Source of the DNA: JBEDUK01 sp963781595
Lineage (GTDB): Bacteria; Actinomycetota; UBA4738
Assembly: GCA_963781595.1 (NCBI GenBank)
Contig: CAWAGG010000006.1
Location: 310,001-374,000 of the forward strand
Direction of reading: 5' to 3'
Length of the DNA stretch: 64,000 nucleotides
Shown: positions 44,261 through 54,109 of the stretch, one piece after another
Position numbering within the stretch: the stretch's first letter is position 1
Layout: every line of letters starts with the position of its first letter
Notes under the pieces: model-generated
Seen by the model: only the letters and a program-made list of their open reading frames with translations
Databases searched by the model: none
Told to the model about the DNA's origin: nothing
Made by a program: the position numbers and the translations under genes

Positions 44261-45120
44261 GTCGGCGCCCGTTCGAACAGGTACCGCCCGTCGTCCGTCA
44301 CCGACGTGGCAGTCAGCCCGTGATCGAAGCACGCGCGGAAGGCGATCCCTGCCTCCTCACGCCACCTCGCCGCGAGCTCTGGATCGGAGCGTCGGAGCCG
44401 CAGATGATGCGGCGGGATCGCGACCAGCGTGCGCTCGCCGGGCGCCGTGCCGGTCGCGGCCGGTCGCGGCCGGTCGGCGTCCCCTTCGCATGTCAGGATC
44501 GGGACGGCGTCCGACGGCGCTGGCTCGGCGGCGCGGCCGCCGGCCTCGAGCGCGTCGTGGACGCGCTCGGCCAACGTCATCCACGTCAGCTCGAACCGGT
44601 CGGTGCGCTCCCCGCGGTTCAGTTCGTCCTCCATCGCGCCGTAGAAGTTCGGGAGGAAGGCGGTCGCAACGCCGCCCAGCTTCATGAGGTTGAATCGCGC
44701 GTTCCCGAGCACGAGCGGGTCGAACGTCCACCGGATCTCCGCGATCCCGGCGTCGAGCGCCCATGCACGCTGTGCGAGCTTCAGCGCGAAGCCCGCGCCG
44801 CGCCCTCGCCACTCGGGGACCACCGCCAGCATGTGCGAATGGACGTGGAGGCCGCCCGCGACGCCGACGAAGCCGAGCACGTAGCCGACGAGCTCGCCGG
44901 CCACGTCCGCGGCGGCCTCCGCCCGAACATCCCAGGCGCCCAGGAAGGGCGCCCCCGCGTGCTCGAGCGCCCGCAGGAGCTCGCTGCCGAGCGCCTGTTC
45001 CCCCCAGACGCGCGCGATCACGGCCGCGACCGGGTCCGCATCGCTCAGCGCCCCCAGGGGAGCGACCCGAACGCCGGCCGCGGCGGCCACCTTCCGGGTC
45101 AGGTCCCATGCATCCGCCAC
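44257..45120 (-). CDS. GNAT-superfamily acetyltransferase of the COG3375 type
   Basis: A 287-residue protein. VIARVWGEQALGSELLRALEHAG is followed by the acetyl-CoA core LHVHSHMLAVVPEWRGRGAGFALKLAQRAWAL and IRWTFDPLVLGNARFNLMKLGGVATAFLPNFYG. This matches the predicted acetyltransferases (COG3375) commonly encoded next to OSBS/NSAR enolases, as here with a 4-bp overlap. The pair suggests a pathway in which an N-acyl amino acid is made and racemised. GTG 45120 is the start. A short tandem GGTCGCGGCC lies in the coding region near 44,455. Confidence 0.82.
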   Translation of the reverse strand: MADAWDLTRKVAAAAGVRVAPLGALSDADPVAAVIARVWGEQALGSELLRALEHAGAPFLGAWDVRAEAAADVAGELVGYVLGFVGVAGGLHVHSHMLAVVPEWRGRGAGFALKLAQRAWALDAGIAEIRWTFDPLVLGNARFNLMKLGGVATAFLPNFYGAMEDELNRGERTDRFELTWMTLAERVHDALEAGGRAAEPAPSDAVPILTCEGDADRPRPAATGTAPGERTLVAIPPHHLRLRRSDPELAARWREEAGIAFRACFDHGLTATSVTDDGRYLFERAPT

Positions 45121-45142
45121 GGGAGCCCTACGCTAACGGACC

Positions 45143-45173
45143 GGAGCCGGGATGCGTGACGCATCCCGGCTCC
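45143..45173. terminator. Strong hairpin upstream of the acetyltransferase gene
   Basis: GGAGCCGGGATGCG pairs perfectly with CGCATCCCGGCTCC across a 3-nt loop. There is no T-run on either side. It lies 22 bp before the minus-strand start at 45120, so it may end the transcript of the short ORF upstream or act as a leader hairpin. Confidence 0.5.
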
Positions 45174-45342
45174 GTGGTGCTCGTTCGTCCTTCGGCCCTC
45201 ACCGGGGCTTCCGATGACCGCGTGACGCGGATCGGCCCGTTCGACCAGCGCGGGCCCGATGGGGTCGGTGGTCTGGTTGGATTCTGCCGGGAGCACCCCG
45301 GCGGACGCGGGCAGGGAGTCGAGGCCTTGCCCGCGAGGGGGC

Positions 45343-45384
45343 CTAGCAGCCAGCCACCTCGAGGGTCGCCTGCCGTCTATGCAA
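45343..45384 (-). other. 13-codon ORF behind a 16-nt full-length Shine-Dalgarno sequence
   Basis: On the minus strand AGAAAGGAGGTGGTCC (45403-45388) can pair with the whole 3' tail of 16S rRNA (GGATCACCTCCTTTCT) with a single G-U wobble. Just downstream, TTG 45384 opens a 13-codon frame encoding HRRQATLEVAGC and a TAG stop. An 8-bp perfect hairpin (45306-45335) follows. This may be a leader peptide or a small regulatory RNA; the acetyltransferase gene lies ~220 bp further downstream. No similar element could be named. No other gene is seen in 45,174-45,540. Confidence 0.35.
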
Positions 45385-45543
45385 GTAGGACCACCTCCTT
45401 TCTCCCGTACCGGGGAGTCTCCGACAAGTCGCGTCGGAACGCAACGACCCAGCGGGGGGTGCGGAGCCGAACACGTCGCTCAACGCGCCGCAGCGCTCGC
45501 ACACGGATCCGCGGCGGCGACTCGGATCGGAGGTGGCGGAGGA

Positions 45544-45771
45544 TCAGCTCCCAGCCGGTGGGGGGAGCTCCTGCCATTCGTTCTCGTCATCGCCCGCGCG
45601 GCGGCCCTTGAGGAACCTGACCACGGCTGTCGCCGCGGCAGCGATCGCGACGAACAGGAAGAACTTCTTGACCTTCCCGCCCTTCTTCTTCTTGTCGCCC
45701 TCTTCGGCCTCGGCCGTCACGTTGACGGTCACGTCGGTCGTCTCGGTCGCCTTCTCGCCGTTCTCTGCCAT
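45544..45771 (-). CDS. Small single-span membrane protein, unknown
   Basis: A 75-residue protein with an acidic N-terminus (about 25 residues), a Lys-rich stretch (DKKKKGGKVKK), one hydrophobic helix (FFLFVAIAAAATAVVRFL) and an acidic tail ending WQELPPPAGS. GAGGAGGAACGC before ATG is a strong ribosome site. The charge pattern predicts a cytoplasmic N-terminus. It lies just downstream of tRNA-Ile on the same strand. No family is recognised. Confidence 0.7.
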   Translation of the reverse strand: MAENGEKATETTDVTVNVTAEAEEGDKKKKGGKVKKFFLFVAIAAAATAVVRFLKGRRAGDDENEWQELPPPAGS

Positions 45772-45793
45772 GCGTTCCTCCTCACGGGTGGAG

Positions 45794-45867
45794 TGGGGCT
45801 GGATGGACTCGAACCATCGACCTCATCCTTATCAGGGATGCGCTCTAACCGCCTGAGCTACAGCCCC
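45794..45867 (-). tRNA. tRNA-Ile(GAT)
   Basis: The minus strand gives acceptor GGGGCTG with CAGCCCC and discriminator A, D-arm AGCTCAGGCGGTTAGAGC, anticodon stem CATCC/GGATG with loop CTGATAA (anticodon GAT) and T-arm ATGGTTCGAGTCCAT. It follows the DUF3566 gene downstream of gyrA, the usual actinobacterial position. Confidence 0.97.
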
Positions 45868-45986
45868 GGCGCGTCCGACCAGCCCATCGCATGCCTCGGG
45901 CCGGGGTCGGCACAGCGTACCCGCGGCCTCCGAAAGGTGTCAATGGAAAGCGCTGGTGGCAGGCCCTACGCGCTGCCGCGTCGGGG

Positions 45987-46601
45987 TCAGCGCTTCTCGC
46001 TGAGCGTGACCGAGATCCCCCCGACCACGTCGGACACGAGGTTGTACAGCAGCGCGACGAACAGGTTCACGAGCGACCAGACGAGCACACCGACCGCGCC
46101 GATCGCGAATAGCCGCTGGAAGATCCACACCCCGTTGAACCGGAACGTGCCCTTCCCCGGCGGCGGGCCGAACGCCGCGTTCTGCAGGATCCGGCCGGCC
46201 GAGTCCAGCACGCCGGTGAGCCCCATGATCCAGTAGAGGATCATCAGCGCGAACATCACGATCAGCATCAGGCAGAAGTAGAAGAGCAGCGAGAACTTGA
46301 ATACCGACCACGGTTCGAGGCGCCGGACCACGACGCGCGACCGTCGGGGCGCGGTCTGCGCTCGCCGACCGGTCTGCGCGGTCTGCGCCGTCACGGGACC
46401 CTGCGACGTCGCCGGGGGTCCGACGATCCCCGGCGAGGTGACGACCGGCGCGACCGGTTCCGACTGGGTCGCCGCCGGCGCGGCGGCCTGGTTCGCTGCC
46501 TCCGTCGGTTCGCTCGTGCTGGCGATGACTCCCACCTCGTCGCTCCCGGCTCCCGCCTCGCCCCGGCCGGACGCAGGCCCGATGTCGTTCGTATCGATCA
46601 T
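45987..46601 (-). CDS. DUF3566 membrane protein
   Basis: A 204-residue protein. The first ~100 residues are a disordered Ala/Thr/Pro-rich region. Then comes the DUF3566 core: VVVRRLEPWSVFKFSLLFYFCLMLIVMFALMILYW (first helix) and, after a linker with FRFNGVWIFQRLFAIG, a second helix region VLVWSLVNLFVALLYNLVSDVVGGI. In Actinobacteria this gene follows gyrA (Rv0007 in M. tuberculosis) and precedes tRNA-Ile, as here. Its molecular role is unknown. ATG 46601 is the start. Confidence 0.9.
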   Translation of the reverse strand: MIDTNDIGPASGRGEAGAGSDEVGVIASTSEPTEAANQAAAPAATQSEPVAPVVTSPGIVGPPATSQGPVTAQTAQTGRRAQTAPRRSRVVVRRLEPWSVFKFSLLFYFCLMLIVMFALMILYWIMGLTGVLDSAGRILQNAAFGPPPGKGTFRFNGVWIFQRLFAIGAVGVLVWSLVNLFVALLYNLVSDVVGGISVTLSEKR

Positions 46602-46709
46602 GGCGAACCCCTGTTCTATCCGTCTGGAAGGCCATCGGCAAGCACTTGGGCATGATGAAGCGGTTGCGACGCACCGCGGTCGCGGGTCAACCCGGCTACC
46701 GTTGCGCCC

Positions 46710-47963
46710 ATGACGGCCACCGCGGGCCGGTCCGCGACGGGTGCGCGGGGGCCTAGCGCCGATCTGAGGGGGATCCTGGGTATCCAGGCGCTCCGAGCGC
46801 TGCTGTACGGCTTCGGCAGCGTGCTGATCGGCAGCGCGCTCGCCCGGGCGGGCTACTCGGACGCCCAGGTCGGACTGGTGCTCTCCGCGATGCTCGCCGG
46901 CGCGGCGATCGTCTCGGTCGTCGTCGGCACGGTCGGCGACCGCTGGGGTCGGCGCCACGCGTACGCCACGCTGTTCGCGGCGATGGCCGTCGCGGGCACC
47001 GTCTTCGCGCTGACCGACCAGCTCTGGGCGCTGATCCTGGCGGCGCTCACCGGCACGATCTCGGTCGAGGCGAACGAGTCCGGCCCCATCACCTCGCTCG
47101 AGACCGCGATGATCGCCCACACCACCGATCCGTCTCCGGCGAGGAACCGGGCGTTCGCGCGCTACAACGCGATCGCGTTCCTCGCTGGTTCCGTCGGTGC
47201 GTTGCTCGCCGGCGGGCCGGCCCTGTTCCGTCGATCAACGCCGTCGCTCCCGGCCGATCAACGGTTCCTGCTCATCTACCTCCCGGTGGCGGTCGTGTGC
47301 ATGATCCTCGCGCTCCGGCTGAGCCCGGCCGTCGAAGCGGGGGAGGAGCTCTCGGTCAGGAAGCGCTTCCCGCTCCTGCGTTCCCGCAGGACCGTGGCGA
47401 AGCTCTCCGCGCTGTTCGCGCTTGACGCCTTCGGCGGCGGTTTCGTCGTCCAGTCGTTCGTCGTGTTCTGGTTCGAACGTCGCTTCGGCGCCGGGGTCGG
47501 CACGATGGGGCTCGTGTTCTTCATCGGCGGGATCCTCCAGGGGCTCTCGTCGCTGGCCGCCGGCCGGTGGCCACGCGGATCGGCCTGCTGAACACGATGG
47601 TCTTCACCCACCTGCCGTCGAACATCTGCCTGATCCTGGTCCCGTTCATGCCGACGCTCCCGGCCGCGATCGCGGTTCTGTTCGCGCGGTTCGCGATCAG
47701 CCAGATGGACGTCCCGGCCAGGCAGGCCTACGTCGTCTCGGTGGTCGAGCCGGGTGAGCAGACCGCCGCGACCGCGTACACCAACACGGCCAGGTACGTA
47801 GTCCGGCCGTTCGGGCCGGCGCTCGCCGGTGCGCTGATGGCGTCCGTGGGGCTCGCGGCGCCGTTCGTCGTCGCGGGCGCGTTGAAGATCCGCCTACGAC
47901 GTCGTGCTGCTGACCACGTTCCGACGAACGCCGGAACGACCCGTCACTCCTCCGCTTGCATGA
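46710..47963 (+). CDS. Major facilitator superfamily transporter, two frameshifts
   Basis: An MFS protein of about 417 residues after two corrections: one base missing near 47,572 and one extra near 47,891. It has the MFS motif A region VVGTVGDRWGRRHAYATLFA in loop 2-3 and about 12 hydrophobic segments, resuming with ATRIGLLNTMVFTHLPSN in the second frame. The substrate is unknown. ATG 46710 follows TACCGT by 7 nt, again a leaderless arrangement. It is placed between gyrA and DUF3566, where many actinobacteria have no gene, and its 3' end overlaps gyrA by 20 bp. Confidence 0.8.
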
Positions 47964-50400
47964 TGACGGGCGCGACCGCCACGACCGACCGGCCCTTCTC
48001 GAGCCGCATCACGCGGACGCCTTGCGTCGCGCGGCCCGGCCTTGCGCACCTGGGTCGCGCCGGACCCGGATGACCATGCCGTCGTTGGCGATGACGAGGA
48101 TGTCCTGGTCCTTGCTGATCGGGAACGCGCCGGCGAGCTTGCCCACCCTGGAGGTCAGCATCGCGGTCCGCACGCCGAGGCCGCCGCGGCCCTTCCTCGG
48201 GATATTCGTCGAAGTCGGTCCGCTTGCCGTAGCCGTTGTCGGTCACGGTCAGCAGTCCGTCGCCCTGGCTGGTGGCCACCATGGCGATCACCTCGTCTCC
48301 CTCGCGGAGCTTCATCCCGATGACCCCGGCGGTCGCACGGCCCATCGGCCGGACGGACGCCTCCCCGAACCGGATCGCCTGACCCAGCCGCGACACCAGG
48401 ATGATGTCGTCCTTGCCGTCGGTCAGCAGGGTCCCGATCAGCTCGTCGTCCGTCCCTGAGGTTGATCGCGGCGAGGCCGCCGGTGCGCGGCGAGTCGTAT
48501 TCGGGCAGCGCCGTCTTCTTCGACCATGCCCTTCTTCGTGGCGAACACCAGGTAGCGCCCCGGCTCGTATTCCTTGAGGTCGATCACCGCGGCGATCCGT
48601 CTCGTCCCCGCCGAACCCCATGCCCGGGAGGTTCGCCACGTACGTGCCCCTGGCCTGGCGCGTGGCCTCGGGGACCTCGTGGACCTTCTCCGGTAAACCT
48701 TGCCGCCGTTGGTGAATACCAGCAGCCAATGGTGTGTGGTGGTCGTGAAGACCTGGCTGATGATGTCGTCTGCCTTGAGGTTCGCGCCGATGACCCCGCG
48801 CCGCCGCGTCCCTGGCGCCGGTAGGCCTCCATCGGGAGCCGCTTCACGTACCCGGCGCGCGTGATCGGTGATGATCACGTCCTGCTCCTGGATCAGGTCC
48901 TCCAGATCGAAGTCGCCCTCGTCGGCCCGGATCTCGGTCCGGCGCGCGTCGGCGTACTTCTTGCGGATCTCCAGCAGCTCCTCCTTGACCACGGCCGAGG
49001 AGCTTGGCCGGGTCCGCGAGCAGCTGCGTTCAGGTGCTCGATCCTGGCGAGCAGCTCCTTGTGCTCGTCCTCGAGCTCCTCCCGCGAGAGCCGGGTCAGC
49101 CGCCGGAGCGGCATGTCCAGGATGTGGTTCGCCTGGATCTCCGACAGCTCGAACCGACCCATCAGGTTGGTCCGTGCGTCCTCGGTGTCGTCGGAACCTC
49201 GGATGATCGCGATGACCTCGTCGATGTTGGCGAGCGCGATCAGCAGGCCCTGGACGATGTGATCGCGCTCCTCGGCCTTGCGCAGCTCGTAGCGGGTCCG
49301 CGGGTGATCACGTCCGACCTGGTGGTCGATGTAGTGCCGGATCATCGGCTGCAGGCGTCAGCGTCCGCGGGACGCCGTCGACCAGCGCCACCATGTTCAC
49401 GCCGAACGTGTCCTGCAGCTGCGTGTGCTTGTACAGCTGATTGAGCACGACGTGCGGGTTCGCGTTCTTCTTCAGGTCGATCACCAGCCGCATGCCGCCG
49501 CGCTTGCTGGACTCGTCCTCGGATGTCGGCGATGTCCCCGATCTTCCGCGTGTTGACGAGCGTGCGCGATCTTCTCGGCCAGCCGGGCCTTGTTCACCAT
49601 GTAGGGGATCTCGGTCACCACCAGCCGCTGCCGGCCCTGGCGACCCTCCTCGATCGTGACGCGGGCCCGCATGCTGGATCGGAGCCGCGGCCGGTCTCGT
49701 AGGCGTCCCGGATCCCCTCGCGTCCCATGATCAGCCCGGCGGTCGGGAAGTCAGGCCCCTTGACCTTCTTCATCAGGTCCCGCAGCGAGACGTCGGGGTC
49801 GTCGATCATCGCGACGATGGCGTCGATCACCTCGCCCAGGTTGTGCGGCGGGATGTTCGTGGCCATCCCCACGGCGATGCCCGGGGAGCCGTTGACCAGG
49901 AGGTTCGGGAAGCGCGCCGGGAGCACCATCGGCTCCTGCTCGTACCCGTCGAAGTTCGGCTGCGAAATCGACGGTCTCATCGTCGATGTCGCGGAGCAGC
50001 TCCATGGCCAGCGGCGCCAGCCGGCATTCCGTGTATCTCATCGGCCCCGGGTGGGTCGCCGTCGATCGTGCCGAAGTTCCCCTGCGGATCGATCAACGGG
50101 TAGCGCAGCGAGAAGTCCTGCGCCATCCGCACCAGCGCGTCGTAGACCGCCTGGTCGCCGTGCGGGTGGTACTTCTTGATCACGTCGCCGACCGCGGCTG
50201 CGGATTTCCTGCGCGGGTTCGGGGCGAAGAGCCCGCCCTCCAGCATCGCGAACAGGATCCGGCGGTGGACCGGCTTCAGGCCGTCTCGGACATCCGGGAG
50301 CGCGCGCGAGACGATGACCGACATCGCGTAGTCGATGAAGGAGGACTGGATCTCCTCCTCGATGACGACGCTGTTCGATCGGGTTCTCGACCGTCGCCAT
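47944..50400 (-). CDS. gyrA: DNA gyrase subunit A, multiple frameshifts
   Basis: The span encodes all of GyrA in pieces. The N-terminus is MATVENPIEQ, then SSFIDYAMSVIVSRALPDVRDGLKPVHRRIL and KYHPHGDQAVYDALVRMAQDF, just before the catalytic tyrosine region. It continues with FPNLLVNGSPGIAVGMATNIPPHNLGE, and C-terminal beta-propeller blades (GVIGANLKADDIISQVFTTTTHHWLLVFTNGGKVYR, GQAIRFGEASVRPMGRATAGVIGMKL) to VVAVAPVIMQAEE. GyrA cuts and rejoins DNA to introduce negative supercoils. Many one-base indels break the frame. Each piece keeps near-perfect conservation, so the gene is most likely intact in the organism. Confidence 0.93.
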
Positions 50401-50421
50401 GCGTTCGCGGACCTGCCTCTA

Positions 50422-52366
50422 TTAGGTGTCGATGAACGCGTACTTGGCGTTCTGCTGGATGAACTCGCGACGGGCCTCGACGTCCTCACCCATCAGGACG
50501 CTGAACATGGCGATCCGCGGCGGCGGCGTCCTCGAGCGTGACCTGCATCAGGATCCGCGTCGCCGGATCCATCGTCGTTTCCCAGAGCTGTTCGGACTCC
50601 ATCTCGGCGAGGCCTTTGAACCGCTGGATGTCGATCTTCTTCTGCGCCGTTGCCCGCGCGGTAGGCCTCCAGCTCCTTCTCGTCCTTCAGGTACGTCTAC
50701 TTCCCGCCCGACTTCACGCGGTACAGCGGGGGCTGCGCGACGTAGACGTTGCCGGCCTCGATCAGGTCCTTCATGTGCCGGAAGAAGAACGTGAGCAGCA
50801 GCGTGCGGATGTGCGCCCCGTCGACGTCGGCGTCGGCCAGGATCGCGATCTTGCCGTAGCGGGCCTTCGATGACGTCGAACTCCTCGCCGATCGCCCGTA
50901 CCGATCGCGCTGACCAGCGCCTGGATCTCCAGGTTCTCCAGGATCTTGTGGAGCCGGGCCTTCTCGACGTTCAGGATCTTGCCGCGGATCGGGCAGGATC
51001 GCCTGGAACGAGCGCTCGCGGGCCTGCTTCGCGCTCCCGCCCGCCGAATCGCCCTCGACGATGAAGATCTCGCACACCTCGGGGTCGGTGAGCTGGCAGT
51101 CGGCCAGCTTGCCGGGCAGCGACGAGGACTCGAGCAGGCCCTTGCGTCGCGTCAGGTCCCGCGCCTGCCGGGCCGCGATCCGGGCCTTCGCCGCCTGCTG
51201 GCCCTTCGTCACGATCCGCTTCGCACTCGCCGGGGTGCTCCTCGAGCCAGGTCATCAGCTGGTCGTTGACCGTGGTCTCGACGAACGAACGCATGTCGGT
51301 GTTGCCGAGCTTGGTCTTGGTCTGGCCTTCGAACTGCGGCTCCGCGAGCTTGACGGCCACGATCGCGGTGAGGCCCTCCCGGATGTCCTCGCCCAGGAGG
51401 TTGTCCTCCTTCTCCTTCAGAGGGCCCTTGGCGCGGGCGTACCGGTTGATCACGTTGGTCAGGGCCTTCTTGAAGCCCTCCTCGTGCATGCCGCCTTCGT
51501 GAGTGTTAATAGTATTAGCAAAAGTGTGGATCGATTCGGCGAAGCCCGAGTTCCACTGCATGGCCACGTCGACCTCGCTCCGGTCGCCCTTGACGGCGTC
51601 GAAGTGGATCGATCTTGCTGATGCAGCGGCTCCTTGCCCTGGGCGAGGATGCCGGACGAAGTCCGCCAGGCCGCCGGTCGCGCGGTAGACCTGGCGCCAC
51701 GCCGGGTCCTCCCGCTCGTCCACGAGGGCGATCTCGACCCCTCGCACGAGGAACGACTGCTCCTGCATCCGTTCGGCGAGGGTCATCGCGGTTGAACTCG
51801 GCCGTGTCGGTGAAGACGAGCTCGGATCGGGCCAGAACGTGACGGTCGTGCCGGTCTTGTTCGACGGCTTGACCTTCTCCAGCTTGCGTCACCGGCCGGC
51901 CTCGCTCGAACTCCTGGCGCCAGAGCGAAGCCCTGTCGCGCGACCTCGACCACGAGGCGGCGCGACAGCGCGTTCACCACCGAAACGCCCACGCCATGCA
52001 GGCCACCCGAGACCGGCGTACGACTTCCCGCCGAACTTCCCGCCGGCGTGCAGGGTGGTCAGAACGACCTCGAGCGGCCGGCTTGCGGTCACTGCCGTCC
52101 GGGGATCGGATCGACGGGGATGCCGCGGCCGTTGTCCACGACCTGGACATCCGCCATCTGGCAGCAGCCGGACCAGGATCTTCGTGCAGAAGCCCCGCGA
52201 GCGCCTCGTCGATCGAGTTGTCCACGACCTCGTAGACCAGGTGGTGGAGGCCCCGCGGGCCGGTCGACCCGATGTACATGCCCGGGCGCTTTCGGACCGG
52301 ATCCAGACCTTCGAGGACGGTGATGTCCTCAGCGCCGTAGCTACCTCGTGCTGCCGTACTCGCCAC
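50422..52366 (-). CDS. gyrB: DNA gyrase subunit B, multiple frameshifts
   Basis: It starts GTG 52366 (ASTAARGSYGAEDITVLEGLDPVRKRPGMYIGST). The GHKL ATPase follows (VYEVVDNSIDEALAG), then the transducer (HEGGMHEEGFKKALTNVINRYAR), the TOPRIM domain (EIFIVEGDSAGGSAKQ; ILADADVDGAHIRTLLLTFFFR) and the end REFIQQNAKYAFIDT. It supplies ATP energy for supercoiling with GyrA. At least six indels were located (for example near 50,872, 50,895, 50,990, 51,228, 51,615 and 51,645), mostly single insertions. A short run of AT-ending codons at 51,503-51,526 is notable. Confidence 0.93.
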
Positions 52367-52462
52367 ACAACCTCCGACCGGGCACACAGCGACCCGCGCT
52401 CGGCTTCTCGAGGGAGAGAAGGCGACCCGCGCGGGCTGCCAACTGCCACCGATTCTAGCATG

Positions 52463-52978
52463 TCAGTGCGCTGTTCCCGGCTCCGCCGGCGGGTCGAACC
52501 GCCCCGGTCCGGGGCCCTGAGCGGGGGCGACGACGACGCGTACGTCGACGACCGCCGGGCGGCCGAGGACCTCGTTCGCGTTCGCGGCGATCCTGTCCCG
52601 CAGGAAGCGCAGCTGCGCCGCCCACGCGGCGGACGACGCCTGGACCGTGAGGACGCCGCGGGCGTCGAGCCCGCCGGGCGCGGTCTCGGTCGCGAGCGGG
52701 TCGCCGACCACGTCGGCCCACCGCCGGCCCAGCTCACCCGTGGCGAGGCCGGCCTGCCAGGGGCCGGCGGTGGCGAGGAGGCCGTCGAGCACGCTCCCGA
52801 TCCGCTCGGGGGCGCCGGCGCCCGGTGCTACCGGATCCTCCGCCGGCGTGGCAGGGATGCCCTTGCGCCACGGCGGCGTCCACGTCGGCGTGGCGTAGCG
52901 TCGGCCCGTCCTCCCCCTGCCTCCGCGCCGCCGGCCGTCGGGGCCGGAGCCCCGCCCGTCGCCGCCACCGGCAGTCAT
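52463..52978 (-). CDS. DUF721 (DciA-like) protein
   Basis: A 171-residue protein with a Gly/Arg-rich first ~35 residues and a DUF721 core: RIGSVLDGLLATAGPWQAGLATGELGRRWADVVGDPLATETAP then LTVQASSAAWAAQLRFLRDRIAANANEVLG. This family includes DciA, which loads the replicative helicase in bacteria lacking DnaC. It lies between recF and gyrB as in most Actinobacteria. ATG 52978 overlaps the recF stop. It appears free of indels although it lies within the damaged stretch. Confidence 0.85.
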   Translation of the reverse strand: MTAGGGDGRGSGPDGRRRGGRGRTGRRYATPTWTPPWRKGIPATPAEDPVAPGAGAPERIGSVLDGLLATAGPWQAGLATGELGRRWADVVGDPLATETAPGGLDARGVLTVQASSAAWAAQLRFLRDRIAANANEVLGRPAVVDVRVVVAPAQGPGPGRFDPPAEPGTAH

Positions 52979-54087
52979 TCGGGCACCACGGACCCTCCTT
53001 CACGCGCCAGACGGTCGCCCCGCTCGGGACCTGGGCATCGTCGGGAACCGCGATCAGCACCTGCCCACGACGGTCCAGCGACTCGGCCGACGCGTCGGCG
53101 GCGCTCCGGGTCGAACGCGTGAGAAGGGGTCGTCCAGGAACGTGACCGGCGTCTCTCCCAACTCCGCCGCCACGCCGTCGACCTGCGCCAGGCGGAGGGA
53201 AAGTGCCGCGCCCCACGCTTCTCCGTGCGAAGCGAAGCCGCGCGCCACCAGCCCTTCGACCGCGAGGCCGAGGTCGTCACGATGCGGACCGACCAGCGTG
53301 GTCCGGCGGACCAGCTCGTCCGCGCGTCGTTCGGCGGAGGCGCTGCTCGGAACGCCTCCACGAGTCACCCGGCTCCCGTTCGTCCTCAGCGCCGGGGATC
53401 GAGGGCCGGTACTCGACCCGGAGAGCAACGCCCGGCTCGCCGGCAAGGGCACCGAACTCGTCCGCAGCACCGGGCGCGATCCGCCGGACCGCCTCCGCGC
53501 GTGCGGCCGTGACGACGGCGCCGCCGCTCACCAGCTCGTCGTCCCACGCCGCCAGTTCGTCGGGCTCCGCGCCCCCACCCTCCCAGTCCTTGAGCAGTCG
53601 GTTCCGCTGCCGCAGGGCCCGCTCGTAGGCGGTGAGTGCCGGCTCTCGTGCCGGCCACAGGGAGCGCAGCGCCTCGTCCATGAACCGGCGTCGCTCGATC
53701 CGGGTCGCCCTGCACGATGGCCAGATCGTCGGGGCCGGAGAAGACGGCGCGAACGAAGCCCGGCGAGGTCCCGTTGCGCCGCACCACGATCGGTTCACCT
53801 GGACCCGATTCTGCCCGGAGGCGCGGACCTCGACCTCGACGAGGAACCGCCCGTCTCGGCTGACGACCTCCCCACGGAGGAACGCGGACGCCGCGCCCAC
53901 CGACGAGGGGGAGGTCGCGTGCTGACCCGCGGGGACTCGAGCGCGCACAGGTAGTGCATCGCCTCCAGCAGGTTGGTCTTCCCCTGGCCGTTCGGGCCCG
54001 ACGACCGCCGTCGAGGCCCGGCGGGCACCTCGAGGGCCGCTCCCGATGGTTCCGGAAGTCCCGGACCTCGATCCAGGCCAGCTGCAC
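52975..54087 (-). CDS. recF: DNA replication/repair protein RecF, multiple frameshifts
   Basis: GTG 54087 starts QLAWIEVRDFRNHRE. Walker A lies in VGPNGQGKTNLLEAMHYLCALES, read in another frame. The middle gives RRRFMDEALRSLWPA and AYERALRQRNRLLKDWEGG. The end gives LRLAQVDGVAAELGETPVTFLDDPFSRV (Walker B and D-loop) and RVKEGSVVPE. RecF loads RecA at gaps with RecO and RecR. Several one-base indels split the frame. Its stop overlaps the DUF721 start. Confidence 0.88.
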
Positions 54088-54109
54088 CGCGGCGCCGCGC
54101 CCCGCCAGG

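Noticed and set aside
45381..45403. Possible 3' end of a 16S rRNA gene
   Set aside because: Only the last 16 nt resemble the tail; nothing upstream matches 16S, so it is read as a ribosome binding site on the other strand.
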